DNA from: Micromonospora trifolii
GTDB lineage: Bacteria > Actinomycetota > Actinomycetes > Mycobacteriales > Micromonosporaceae
Direction: 5' to 3'
Assembly: GCF_022229005.1 (NCBI RefSeq)
Contig: NZ_JAKKFD010000005.1
Coordinates: 62,001 to 126,000, forward strand
Length of the DNA: 64,000 bases
This document shows positions 23,588 to 31,718 of the stretch, one piece after another (position 1 is the stretch's first letter; each line of letters starts with the position of its first letter). The position numbers and the translations under genes were made by a program. The notes below the pieces were generated by a model. It did not search any database and was not told the origin of the DNA. It saw only the letters and a program-made list of their open reading frames with translations.

Positions 23588-26500
23588 CGAATCAGCTCCG
23601 GCTCGTCGGTGTCCACGATGTGCAGTCGTAGTTCGCTGAAGTAGCGCCGGCCCGCCGCGTCGGGCACCCAGGCGTCCTGCGGGGTGGGCAGCATCTCGCT
23701 GACCACCAGCGTCGTGGCGTCGCCGCCGTCCAGGCCGGCCGCCCGCACCATTGCGCAGAACATCGCGGCGAAGGCGGGACTGCTCAGATCGACGAAGCAG
23801 GGCTTGGTCTCGGTGCCGAGCTTGACGTACACCTGCTCCGGCAGGCCCAACCGGCGCCGCCAGTCCCGCACGGCCAGGAAGCGGGCCCGCTCCGCGGTCA
23901 CCGCGCCCAGGCCGCACGCGCCGACAGTGGTCCGCCAGGTCTGCCGGGCCACGACCAGCCGGTCGAGGGTGATCCGCGGGGTGTACGGCGCGGCGGCGAC
24001 CAGTTTGAAGCCGTCGACCGCGTGTGTGCTGAGCAGCCCGGCGCAGACCTCGGTCAGCGACCAACGCTGTCCGTCGGCGGCGGCGACCACCAGCCGACCC
24101 GCCTCGTCGTGCACGGTCAGCGCCACTGTGGGCAGCACCCGGTCCGGGTCGGCGTCGGGCGCCGGCGCGAAGGCCAACTGCCGGTCGGTCGGGCCGATCA
24201 GCGCCTCCGCGACCCGGCTCGTGCGCCGCGGCCAGTCGGTGGGGAAGAGCAGCCGGATCCGGTGCGGACCGAGGTCGGCGGCCAGCGCGTCGCGCAGCCG
24301 CTCCACGTCCGGGTGCGACGGGGTGAACGCCTGACAGTCGAACGACGGCCAGGCGGCGTGCAGCTCGCCGAGCACCACTGTGTAGTCGCCCCGGGCCAGC
24401 GCGGCCGCGTCGGCCGCGCAGATCTGCAGGTCCGGGCTGTGCAGCCGGGCGTTGGACCAGTCCGTCCGCACGGCCGGGAATGCCTCGTCGACCCGGGCGG
24501 CCAGGTTCGCCACGTCGAGACGCACCTCGGTGGTGCCGGGAGGCTGCTGATCCAGCTCGAACAGCTCCGCCCAGCGGGCGGCGAACTGGGCGGCGACCGC
24601 GTCCACCGGGCGCTCCCCGGTGCCCCAGAACAGCCCCTGGACCAGGAACCACAGGTCGGACAGGGCGACCGGGGCGTCGCCGGCCTCGGTGCGCAGCTCC
24701 TCGTACAGCTCCCGGAACACCGCCCCGTACGCGTCCTCGAGCACGACGGCCAGCCAGCGGGCGGCCCGCAGCAGCACGGCCAGCGGCGCGGCGACGGAGT
24801 CCAGCAGCGGCGCTCCGAAGACCACGTCCAGGTCCCGGCTGGTGTCCTCGTAGCAGAGGGTCCGGCCGGCGTACATCTGTCCGGCCCGGCGTTGTGCGGC
24901 CTGCCCGGTCAGGTCGGTGAACGTCGCGTCGAGCGCGTCGAGCGCCACCCGCAGTCGGTCCGGGTCTCCGGCCACCGCGACCACCGCGTCCCGGGCGGCG
25001 CAGAGCCGGTCGAAGCCAGCCTGGGCGGCGGCCCGGGCCGGGGCGTCGCCGACGGCGGCGATCCGCTGCCGCAGCACCTCCTCGGCGGCCGGACTGACGG
25101 GCAGTGCGGCGTCCCAGGTGACCAGCTCGCGCTGCACCAGCCGGTCCAGCAGCGCGTACCCGTCCTCCGGTCGGCGCAGCCCGATGCTCGGGTCGGTCAC
25201 CAGGTCGCGTGCGGTGCGGTGGCCGTCGGCGGCGGTGAGCAGGGCCGCCTCCACCGGGGACAGCGGGACGGGGGGCCGGCCCGGCCGACGCACCTCCCGG
25301 CCGACGAGGCACAGGTGCGGGGCGAGTCGGGGCGGCCACCAACGGCGCACCCCCGGGTCCTGACCGATCCGCTCGGCGTACGCGGTCAGCGCCCAGGACT
25401 CGAACCACACCCAGCGGCTGCGGGTCAGCGCGGCGCCGGGGCGCACCCGCGCCGCCACCGGCAGCTCGGGGTCGATGGTGACCCAGCAGCTCGGGCCGAA
25501 GAAGCCGACAGTCTCGTTCTTGCCGCAGTACCGCTGCCAGTACTTGAGCAGGGCGCGTTCCCGTTCCCGGCGTCGCACGTTGCGGGCGGCATCGGGGCCG
25601 CCCCGGGCCAGGCCGTCGAGGGCGACCAGCGCACTCCGATTCTGCCAGGTGACCGCCTCGCGCAGCAGCGGGTCGGCGGCCAGCTCGCTCAGCCCCCGGC
25701 CGGTGGCGGTGATCGCCGCGGCGAACTCCTTGTCGAACAGGTCGGCACCGGTGCCGCTGGCGAGCAGTTCGTCGGCCGCGGCGGCGGCCTGCGGGGCGGC
25801 GAGCATGGTCAGGCCCTCGGCGGGGAAGCCGGTGCTGCGCAGGAGGGCGTCGCGCCACACCGACCAGCCGGTCTCGCCCAGCGGCACCCGGTGCCCGTCC
25901 GCCGCGGCGCGCGCCGGCCCGCCCGTCGTCGGGGAGCGAGCGGTCTCCCGGTCGAGCGCGGCGCGCAGGTCGGCGCGGATCGCCGCGGCCAGCCCGGGCA
26001 GCGCGTCGTGCAGGAAGAAGTGCCCGCCGTCGAGCTCGTGCAGGGTGAAGCCGGCGCAGGTGTGCTCCCGCCAGGCGTCGCTCTGCTCCCGGCTGACCGC
26101 CCCGTCGTGACGCCCGCTGAACACCACGATCGGCACCGGCAGCGGCTCCTCGGGTCCGTACCGGTAGCCGTCCACCCGCTCGAAGTCGGCGCGCAGCAGC
26201 GGGAGCAGCAGCTCGACCAGCTCGGGGTGCCCCAGCACCTCGCCGGGCAACCCGCCGCCGACCCGCAGCCGGCGCAGCAGCTCCTCGTCGTCCACCTGCG
26301 ACAGCCCGTCGAAGACGCTGGGCGCGTCGATGTGCGGGGCGCGGGCGCCACCCACGTAGAGCCGCAGCGGCAGCGGACACCCGCGTCGGCGCAGCTCGCG
26401 GATCACCTCGAAGCCGAGCCGGCCGCCCATCGAGTGGCCGTAGATCGCGTACGGACCGTCGGCCCGCTCGGCGATGGCGGTGGCCACGTCGGCCACCCGA

Positions 26501-26682
26501 AAGCGGGGGGCCTCACTGATCCGGTTCTCCCGGCCGGGTAGCTGCACGGGCAGCACCTCGACGTCCGGGGCGAAACGGCCCGGGAAGTGGCGGAACGCGC
26601 TGGCGCCGGCGCCGGCGTAGGGCAGGCAGAACAGTTGCACCGGCGCCGGATCGCGGCTGCCAGCGGAGAGGAACCAGGTCAC
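23584..26682 (-). CDS. Type II thioesterase fused to LanB-like dehydratase domain
   Basis: 1032 aa. Residues 1-240 are a type II thioesterase of the RifR/GrsT kind: 'LFCLPYAGAGASAF' oxyanion region, nucleophile GHSMGG near 81, Asp region 'VFSGRHDGAV', His in 'DGGHFFLHD' near 224. Residues from about 262 are a LanB N-terminal-type domain, with 'LGETGWSVWRDALLRSTGFP', 'YCGKNETVGFFGP', 'VYVKLGTETKPCFVDL' and 'YFSELRLHIVD', paralogous to the next gene. The two halves are in one frame with a short Ala/Gly-rich linker, and no frameshift is apparent. The TE is expected to clear or release carrier-bound acyl groups, and the LanB part to use aminoacyl-tRNA; the fusion suggests both act on the same tethered intermediate (inference). 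GTG start overlaps the upstream stop and has AAAGGCGAGC before it. Confidence 0.88.
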   Translation of the reverse strand: MTWFLSAGSRDPAPVQLFCLPYAGAGASAFRHFPGRFAPDVEVLPVQLPGRENRISEAPRFRVADVATAIAERADGPYAIYGHSMGGRLGFEVIRELRRRGCPLPLRLYVGGARAPHIDAPSVFDGLSQVDDEELLRRLRVGGGLPGEVLGHPELVELLLPLLRADFERVDGYRYGPEEPLPVPIVVFSGRHDGAVSREQSDAWREHTCAGFTLHELDGGHFFLHDALPGLAAAIRADLRAALDRETARSPTTGGPARAAADGHRVPLGETGWSVWRDALLRSTGFPAEGLTMLAAPQAAAAADELLASGTGADLFDKEFAAAITATGRGLSELAADPLLREAVTWQNRSALVALDGLARGGPDAARNVRRRERERALLKYWQRYCGKNETVGFFGPSCWVTIDPELPVAARVRPGAALTRSRWVWFESWALTAYAERIGQDPGVRRWWPPRLAPHLCLVGREVRRPGRPPVPLSPVEAALLTAADGHRTARDLVTDPSIGLRRPEDGYALLDRLVQRELVTWDAALPVSPAAEEVLRQRIAAVGDAPARAAAQAGFDRLCAARDAVVAVAGDPDRLRVALDALDATFTDLTGQAAQRRAGQMYAGRTLCYEDTSRDLDVVFGAPLLDSVAAPLAVLLRAARWLAVVLEDAYGAVFRELYEELRTEAGDAPVALSDLWFLVQGLFWGTGERPVDAVAAQFAARWAELFELDQQPPGTTEVRLDVANLAARVDEAFPAVRTDWSNARLHSPDLQICAADAAALARGDYTVVLGELHAAWPSFDCQAFTPSHPDVERLRDALAADLGPHRIRLLFPTDWPRRTSRVAEALIGPTDRQLAFAPAPDADPDRVLPTVALTVHDEAGRLVVAAADGQRWSLTEVCAGLLSTHAVDGFKLVAAAPYTPRITLDRLVVARQTWRTTVGACGLGAVTAERARFLAVRDWRRRLGLPEQVYVKLGTETKPCFVDLSSPAFAAMFCAMVRAAGLDGGDATTLVVSEMLPTPQDAWVPDAAGRRYFSELRLHIVDTDEPELIR

Positions 26683-29600
26683 CGCTCGCCTTTCTGAGGG
26701 GGGTCGATCCAGTACCGCCGCCGCTGGAAGGGGTAGGTGGGCAGCGAGGTGCGTCGGATGGCGTCGGCCGGATGCAGGGCCGTCCAGTCCAGGTGTTGGC
26801 CGGCCACCCAACTGGCGGCCAGCTCGCGGAGCGCGCCGGCCGGGCCGGCGACCCGGGCGTCGGTGCTCAGCAGCTCGTCCAGCGCGGTGACCGCGCCGGC
26901 CGCGTCGGTGGCGACCACGGCGGCCCGGCAGCCGAACTCGCGCCGGCCCAGCGCCAGCGTCGCGGCGACCTCGGCGAGGGCAGGCGCGGAGCCGGCCAGG
27001 TGCCGCCGCAGCCGGGTCAACGCCGCCCGAAGGGCCACCGGGGTACGCGCCGAGACCGGCAGCACCTGCGCCCCGGTCGGCCCCGCGTCGCGCGGTTCCG
27101 CCGGGGGCGGCTGTTCCACCACGACGTGCGCGTTGGTGCCGCCCAGCCCGAACGAGCTGACCCCGGCGACCCGACGCGGCGCGTTCGGCCACTCCCGTAC
27201 CTTCGTCGGCACGTAGAACGGGCCGTTGGCCAGGTCGATCTCCGGGTGCGGCCGGGTGAAGTGCAGGTTCGGCGGGATGACGCCGTGCTGCACGGCGAGC
27301 ACCGCCTTGATCAGACCGGCGATGCCGGCCGCGGCGTCGAGGTGGCCGATGTTGGTCTTCACCGAGCCGAGCGCGCAGGTCTCGGCGGGCGCGGTGCCCT
27401 CGTACACCTCGTGCAGCGCGGCCACCTCGATCGCGTCGCCGAGCGGGGTGCCGCTGCCGTGCGCCTCGATGAAGCGGACCTCGCCCGGGGTGACCTCGGC
27501 GGCGGCGAGCGCGCCGGCCACCGCGGCGGCCTGCCCGGCCGGGCCGGGGACGGCGAAGCCGGCCCGGTCGGCGCCGTCGTTGGTGACCGCCCAGCCGGGC
27601 AGGATCGCGAGGACCCGGTCACCGTCGGCCTGCGCGTCGGCGAGGCGGCGCAGCGCCACCACTCCGGCTCCGGAGCCGAAGCCCGCGCCCTGGGCGGCCT
27701 CGTCGAAGGCCCTGCAGCGGCCGTCCGGTGAGGCCAGACCACCAGGGATGTGCCGGTGTCGGGGCCACATCACGCTCACTCCGCCGGCCAGGGCGATGTC
27801 GCACTGGTAGTCGGCGAGGCTCTGCGCGGCGAGACATACGGCGACCAGCGAGCTGGAGCAGGCGCTCTGCACCGCTACCGCCGGCCCGGTCAGCCCCAGC
27901 CGGTAAGCGACCTGCCCGGGAAGGTGGTCGGCGAGCTGCCGACCGACCAGCCGGGCCTCCCAGTCGTCCGGGTCGACGTCGCCGACCACTGCCGGGTTGT
28001 CCATGAGGTGGAACAGGAAGTAGCGGTTGACGGAGGTGGCGGCGTACACGCCGACCGGGCCGGGGAACCGGGCCGGGTCGTGACCGGCATCTTCCAGCGC
28101 CTCCCACGCGGTCTCCAGGAACAGTCGGTGCTGAGGGTCGGTGCGGGCGGCTTCCTGGTCGCCGAAGGCGAAGAACTCGGCGTCGAAGTCGGCGATCCCG
28201 TCGAGCCGGCCGGTGGCCTTGACGTGCCGGGGGTCGGCGCGAAGTCCGGGGCCGACCCCCAGCGCCGCCAACTCCTCGTCACTGTGGTCGTGGATGGCGT
28301 CCACGCCGGCGCACAGGTTCCACCAGAACGTGGCAGCGTCCGCCGCGCCGGGGAATCGGCCGGCGAGACCGATCACGGCGATCTCGTCGCCGGTGTACTC
28401 GCGTACGCCGACGGTTGCGGCGGACGGGCCAGCGGGCATGGGGGGCACGGCGGCCAAGGCCACGACGGCCGGTGCGGGTCCGACGGCCGGTGCCGGCGCG
28501 ACGGCCGGTGCGGGTCCGACGGCCGGTGCCGGTGGGTCGACCAGCCGAGCCTGGGCGGCGACCGTCGGATGCTCGAAGAGCCGGAGCAGCGGCGGCCGGA
28601 CGCCGAACCGCTCGGCCAGCCGCTGCTGCACCTGACCGAGCAGCAGGGACTGACCGCCGATGTCGAAGAAGCTGTCGGATCGGCCGACGGCCTCCCGCCC
28701 GAGCACGGCGCACCAGATGTCGTGCACGATCCGCTCGGTCGGGGTAGCCGGCTGGTCCCCCACCGACCCGGCTCGGGCGGGGTCGGGAAGGGCCCGCTCG
28801 TCGACCTTCCCGCTGACGGTCAGCGGGAACTCGGCGACCGGCACGACGGCGCGGGGCAACGCGTACTCGGGCAGGTGCCGGGCCAGGGTGGCCCGGAGCG
28901 CGGCCGGGTCCACCGGCGGCCCGGCCGACCGGACGTAGGCCAGCACATCACCGTCGCGGGCGATGGCGCGCACCTCCGCGACGTCCGGCGCGGCGGCGAG
29001 CACCGCCTCGATCTCGGTCAGCTCGACCCGGAACCCCCGCACCTTGACCTGCCGGTCGAGCCGGCCGAGGCAGCGCAGATCGCCGGTGGGCAGCAGCTCA
29101 CCCAGGTCACCGGTGCGGTACGTCCGCACGCCGTCGGGATCGCGGCCGAAGGTGTCGCTGGCCTGACCGAGGTAGCCCGGCGCGAGGTGTTGGCTGCGGA
29201 CCACGATCTCGCCGTCCGGTGCCAGTCGCAGCGCGTACCCGGGTAGGGCCGTCCCGATCGGCAGCGGGCCCGTGGCCGCCGGGTCGACGTCGGCAAGCGG
29301 CAGCGCGTATCGGGCCGCGAAGGTCATCTCGGTGGCCCCGTAGCCGTTGACCAGGACGCAGCCCCTGGCGAAGCGACCTCGGGACCGGGCGGCGTCGGCG
29401 TAGGTGGCCTGCTCGCCGCCGAGCAGCACCACCCGGACCCGGTCGAGCCGTTCGACGCCCGGGGTGTCCAGCAGGTACCGGTAGACGGTCGGGGTGGAGT
29501 GGTAGACGGTGACATCGTGGCGGGCCAGGTGCTCGACGGCGTACGCCAGGCCGTGCCGTCGCAGGTCGACCGGGACGACGGCGGCACCGGTGAGCAGCGC

Positions 29601-30221
29601 CGGGTACAGGTCGGGGATGGACGCGTCGAAGCTGAACGAGGCGAGCAGGCTGAGCCGGTCGCCCGGCCGCAGGTCGAGGGTGGCGATCTGGTTGTTCACC
29701 ACGTGCGTCAGGTTGCGGTGGCTCTGCCCGACGGCCTTGGGGCGCCCGGTGGACCCGGAGGTGAACAGCACGTACGCGAGCGCGTCCGGGTCCACCTGCA
29801 CCGGTCGCAGCGGCGCGGGTCGCACGTCGATGGCCGGGACGATCCGCAGGCCCGGCCGGTCGGCGGCGAGCCGTCGGGCCAACTCGGTGTGCTCGCCCCC
29901 GCAGAGCAGGGCGGTGACGTCTGCGCCGTCGAGCAGTTGGCGCAGCCGTTGCTCGGGCAAACCGGGGTCGAGCGGCACGTAGCTGGCGCCGGTGGCGAGC
30001 GTGCCGAGGATGGCGGCGATGGTGGCGGCCCCGTGTGCGGTCAGCAGGCCCATCCGGTCGCCGGGCTGGACGCCCGCTGCGGTCAGCAGGTCGACGTGCC
30101 CGCCGGCCAGGCCGGCGAGGGTGGTGTAGTCGAGCGGGCCGGTGTCGCCGAGCACGGCAGGCTGGTCGGAACGGGTGGCGGCGACGTCGACGAAGCGGTG
30201 GACCAGTGTCGAGGTCTTCAT
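26679..30221 (-). CDS. First gene of the operon: NRPS-PKS hybrid A-PCP-KS
   Basis: 1180 aa. Adenylation (about 10-500; FTSGSTGRPKA; NGYGATE instead of the usual GPTE), PCP with IGGQS near 522, an Ala/Pro repeat linker (about 560-590), and a ketosynthase (about 595-1030; Cys in SACSSS near 788, EAHGSGT and NIGHLDAAAG histidines). The specificity residues I read are D-A-P-H-L-G-G-F-A-K, unassigned. After the KS comes a normal KS-AT linker and then directly the post-AT 'LPTYPFQRRRYW' segment, so an AT has been neatly lost. There is no ACP. Lack of a C domain and first position make this the likely loading protein. The start ATG has only a weak GAG upstream. Confidence 0.94.
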   Translation of the reverse strand: MKTSTLVHRFVDVAATRSDQPAVLGDTGPLDYTTLAGLAGGHVDLLTAAGVQPGDRMGLLTAHGAATIAAILGTLATGASYVPLDPGLPEQRLRQLLDGADVTALLCGGEHTELARRLAADRPGLRIVPAIDVRPAPLRPVQVDPDALAYVLFTSGSTGRPKAVGQSHRNLTHVVNNQIATLDLRPGDRLSLLASFSFDASIPDLYPALLTGAAVVPVDLRRHGLAYAVEHLARHDVTVYHSTPTVYRYLLDTPGVERLDRVRVVLLGGEQATYADAARSRGRFARGCVLVNGYGATEMTFAARYALPLADVDPAATGPLPIGTALPGYALRLAPDGEIVVRSQHLAPGYLGQASDTFGRDPDGVRTYRTGDLGELLPTGDLRCLGRLDRQVKVRGFRVELTEIEAVLAAAPDVAEVRAIARDGDVLAYVRSAGPPVDPAALRATLARHLPEYALPRAVVPVAEFPLTVSGKVDERALPDPARAGSVGDQPATPTERIVHDIWCAVLGREAVGRSDSFFDIGGQSLLLGQVQQRLAERFGVRPPLLRLFEHPTVAAQARLVDPPAPAVGPAPAVAPAPAVGPAPAVVALAAVPPMPAGPSAATVGVREYTGDEIAVIGLAGRFPGAADAATFWWNLCAGVDAIHDHSDEELAALGVGPGLRADPRHVKATGRLDGIADFDAEFFAFGDQEAARTDPQHRLFLETAWEALEDAGHDPARFPGPVGVYAATSVNRYFLFHLMDNPAVVGDVDPDDWEARLVGRQLADHLPGQVAYRLGLTGPAVAVQSACSSSLVAVCLAAQSLADYQCDIALAGGVSVMWPRHRHIPGGLASPDGRCRAFDEAAQGAGFGSGAGVVALRRLADAQADGDRVLAILPGWAVTNDGADRAGFAVPGPAGQAAAVAGALAAAEVTPGEVRFIEAHGSGTPLGDAIEVAALHEVYEGTAPAETCALGSVKTNIGHLDAAAGIAGLIKAVLAVQHGVIPPNLHFTRPHPEIDLANGPFYVPTKVREWPNAPRRVAGVSSFGLGGTNAHVVVEQPPPAEPRDAGPTGAQVLPVSARTPVALRAALTRLRRHLAGSAPALAEVAATLALGRREFGCRAAVVATDAAGAVTALDELLSTDARVAGPAGALRELAASWVAGQHLDWTALHPADAIRRTSLPTYPFQRRRYWIDPPQKGER
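28464..28535. repeat. Four tandem 18-bp repeats in the PCP-KS linker
   Basis: Four copies of an 18-base unit (gacggccggtgcgggtcc and close variants) lie inside the A-PCP-KS gene. On the coding strand they encode a repeated Ala-Pro-Ala-Val-Gly/Ala-Pro linker, a flexible spacer between the PCP and the ketosynthase. Confidence 0.85.
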
Positions 30222-30652
30222 CTCAGAACGCGTGCGGGTGTCTACAACGGACAGACGCGCGGCGATAGATGACAGTGATCATGATCCCCCCCCAGGACTT
30301 CACAATGGAAGGAGCATAGAGTTCGATGGCCGCCGAGAAAGATCATTGATTAGAGTCGAACCAAAGGGTCGACTCGAGGCTCGGACGAGGGACGTCGAAC
30401 ATCGTCCGATCGTCCCCCTGGCCCGGCGGCGGATTTTCCCCTAAAGCAACTTAATCCGACGAATTTTTCGGCATGACGATCCTTGCGCGGTGGAATTTCG
30501 CGACAGCCACAGCGAGGTCGGGTAATCGACAGCCGGCTGGTCTTGCCGACGGACACACGATCTGGCGGTATCCAGCTTTCCGGTTGCCGCGATGTCGGCG
30601 TTCTTGAGTGGCTCTGGCCGCAGCGGCCGGGTACGACGGAGTACCTGCCGGC
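30222..30652. promoter_or_regulatory. 430-base leader/promoter region of the NRPS-PKS operon
   Basis: No convincing gene. It is less G+C rich than its flanks, mainly at 30330-30480. It holds a perfect 10-base palindrome (gatcatgatc, 30277-30286), a run of eight C (30286-30293; G8 on the transcript strand), and a hairpin with 7-bp arms gagtcga/tcgactc (30353-30359 and 30369-30375) around a 9-base loop. The promoter of the 28-kb operon should be here; I cannot fix the -10. Short ORFs in the stretch lack ribosome sites and look random. Confidence 0.5.
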
Positions 30653-31228
30653 TCAGGGCAGGTACGGGTCCGGCGAAACGGGAGGATCGGACGCGGCACC
30701 GTCGCGCGGCAGTCGCGCCACCATGTCGCGGAACTCCCGTACTGTCATCGCCTCCCGCAACGTGGCGAAGACGGCGCCGGTTCCGGCCCGGGCGGTGGCC
30801 GCATCCACCCCGGCGCGCTGTCCCACCCGGCGGAGGAACTCCGCCGGGCCGGCGTCCGCCGGCGGTGGAACCGCACCACCCACCTCCAGGCCCACGCCGG
30901 TGTTCAGCCCGCCCACGCCAGGCTCCGGTCCACCGCTCAGAAGCGGATCCGCGCCGAGATCCGGACCACCAGCCCCGCCCGGATCCGGGGGTGAGCCTCC
31001 GGCCGGATCCGGACCAACGGCACCGGCCGGATCCGGGGCCGGGCCGGTGAGGTAGCCCCCGATCGAGTTCGGAAGGTGCCCGGCGAGGTCGTCGGGCGGG
31101 CCGCCGGTCACCCGCTCGGCCATCGTCTGGAGCACGGCGCGGGCGAGGGCGGCGGCCTCCTCGGCCGGCAGGCCGGACCGCCGGGACACCGCGTCGATGA
31201 AGTACGGGAACCCGTCGCCGTCGGTCAC
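30653..31228 (-). CDS. DUF2267-type protein with split repeats
   Basis: 191 aa. Two helical halves resembling DUF2267, about residues 5-60 ('FIDAVSRRSGLPAEEAAAL', then a HLPNSIGGYL end) and about 130-180 ('FLRRVGQRAGVDAATARAG', ARLPRD), are separated by a ~65-residue linker very rich in Pro, Gly, Asp and Ala. DUF2267 function is unknown; such proteins are soluble and common in actinomycetes. I start at the GTG at 31228 (VTDGDG) rather than a TTG at 31261. It is upstream of the NRPS operon in the same direction, but 430 bases away, so it is not obviously part of it. Confidence 0.75.
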   Translation of the reverse strand: MTDGDGFPYFIDAVSRRSGLPAEEAAALARAVLQTMAERVTGGPPDDLAGHLPNSIGGYLTGPAPDPAGAVGPDPAGGSPPDPGGAGGPDLGADPLLSGGPEPGVGGLNTGVGLEVGGAVPPPADAGPAEFLRRVGQRAGVDAATARAGTGAVFATLREAMTVREFRDMVARLPRDGAASDPPVSPDPYLP

Positions 31229-31268
31229 GCTCGGGCGGTTACCCCTGGCCGGCCGCGACAAACTGAAG

Positions 31269-31667
31269 CTAGGCCAGCAGACCCTCGGCCAGCAGGTGGT
31301 CGAAGATGATCTGGTCGACCGGCGAGGTGCGGTGCCGGTCGGTGTACCCGAGCCAGGCCATCTCGGCGATCTCGCTGGCCGGCCGGAGCTGTCCCCGATA
31401 GCCGGCCCGGTAGCAGGTCATCCGCACGGTGATGCCGGCCGTGTGGCCGTGCGCCTGAGCGGAGAAGGTGCCCAGGCGCACGGCGCCGGGCACGTCGACC
31501 TCGACGCTCAACTCCTCGTCGATCTCCCGACGCAGGGTCTCCAGGTCGGTCTCGCCCGGCTCGCGCTTTCCGCCCGGCAGGTACCAGACGTCCTTGCCCA
31601 CCGACCGGGTGCTCAGCACCCGACCATCCTCGACGAGGATCCAGGCCACCTTGTCGATCTCGCGCAC
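31269..31667 (-). CDS. Nudix hydrolase
   Basis: 132 aa. A complete Nudix box is present (GGKREPGETDLETLRREIDEEL), so it should hydrolyse a nucleoside diphosphate linked to another group; the substrate cannot be told. GTG start at 31667 has GGAGGGA five bases upstream, better than the in-frame start at 31706. It follows the glycosidase gene by about 50 bases and may be co-transcribed with the carbohydrate locus. Confidence 0.93.
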   Translation of the reverse strand: MREIDKVAWILVEDGRVLSTRSVGKDVWYLPGGKREPGETDLETLRREIDEELSVEVDVPGAVRLGTFSAQAHGHTAGITVRMTCYRAGYRGQLRPASEIAEMAWLGYTDRHRTSPVDQIIFDHLLAEGLLA

Positions 31668-31718
31668 GATGCTCCCTCCAGCCGCCGGGATCGGGGACGC
31701 TACCACCCCGCGCCGCGC

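Noticed and set aside
24022-26541. 839-codon plus-strand ORF opposite the TE-LanB gene
   Set aside because: Same shadow effect; composition is low complexity and no start with a ribosome site is visible.
30222-30699. Short ORFs upstream of the operon considered as possible RiPP precursors for the LanB-like proteins
   Set aside because: No leader/core pattern with Ser/Thr/Cys-rich end, no ribosome site, and Arg/Pro-rich random composition. The LanB-like proteins therefore probably do not act on a peptide encoded here.
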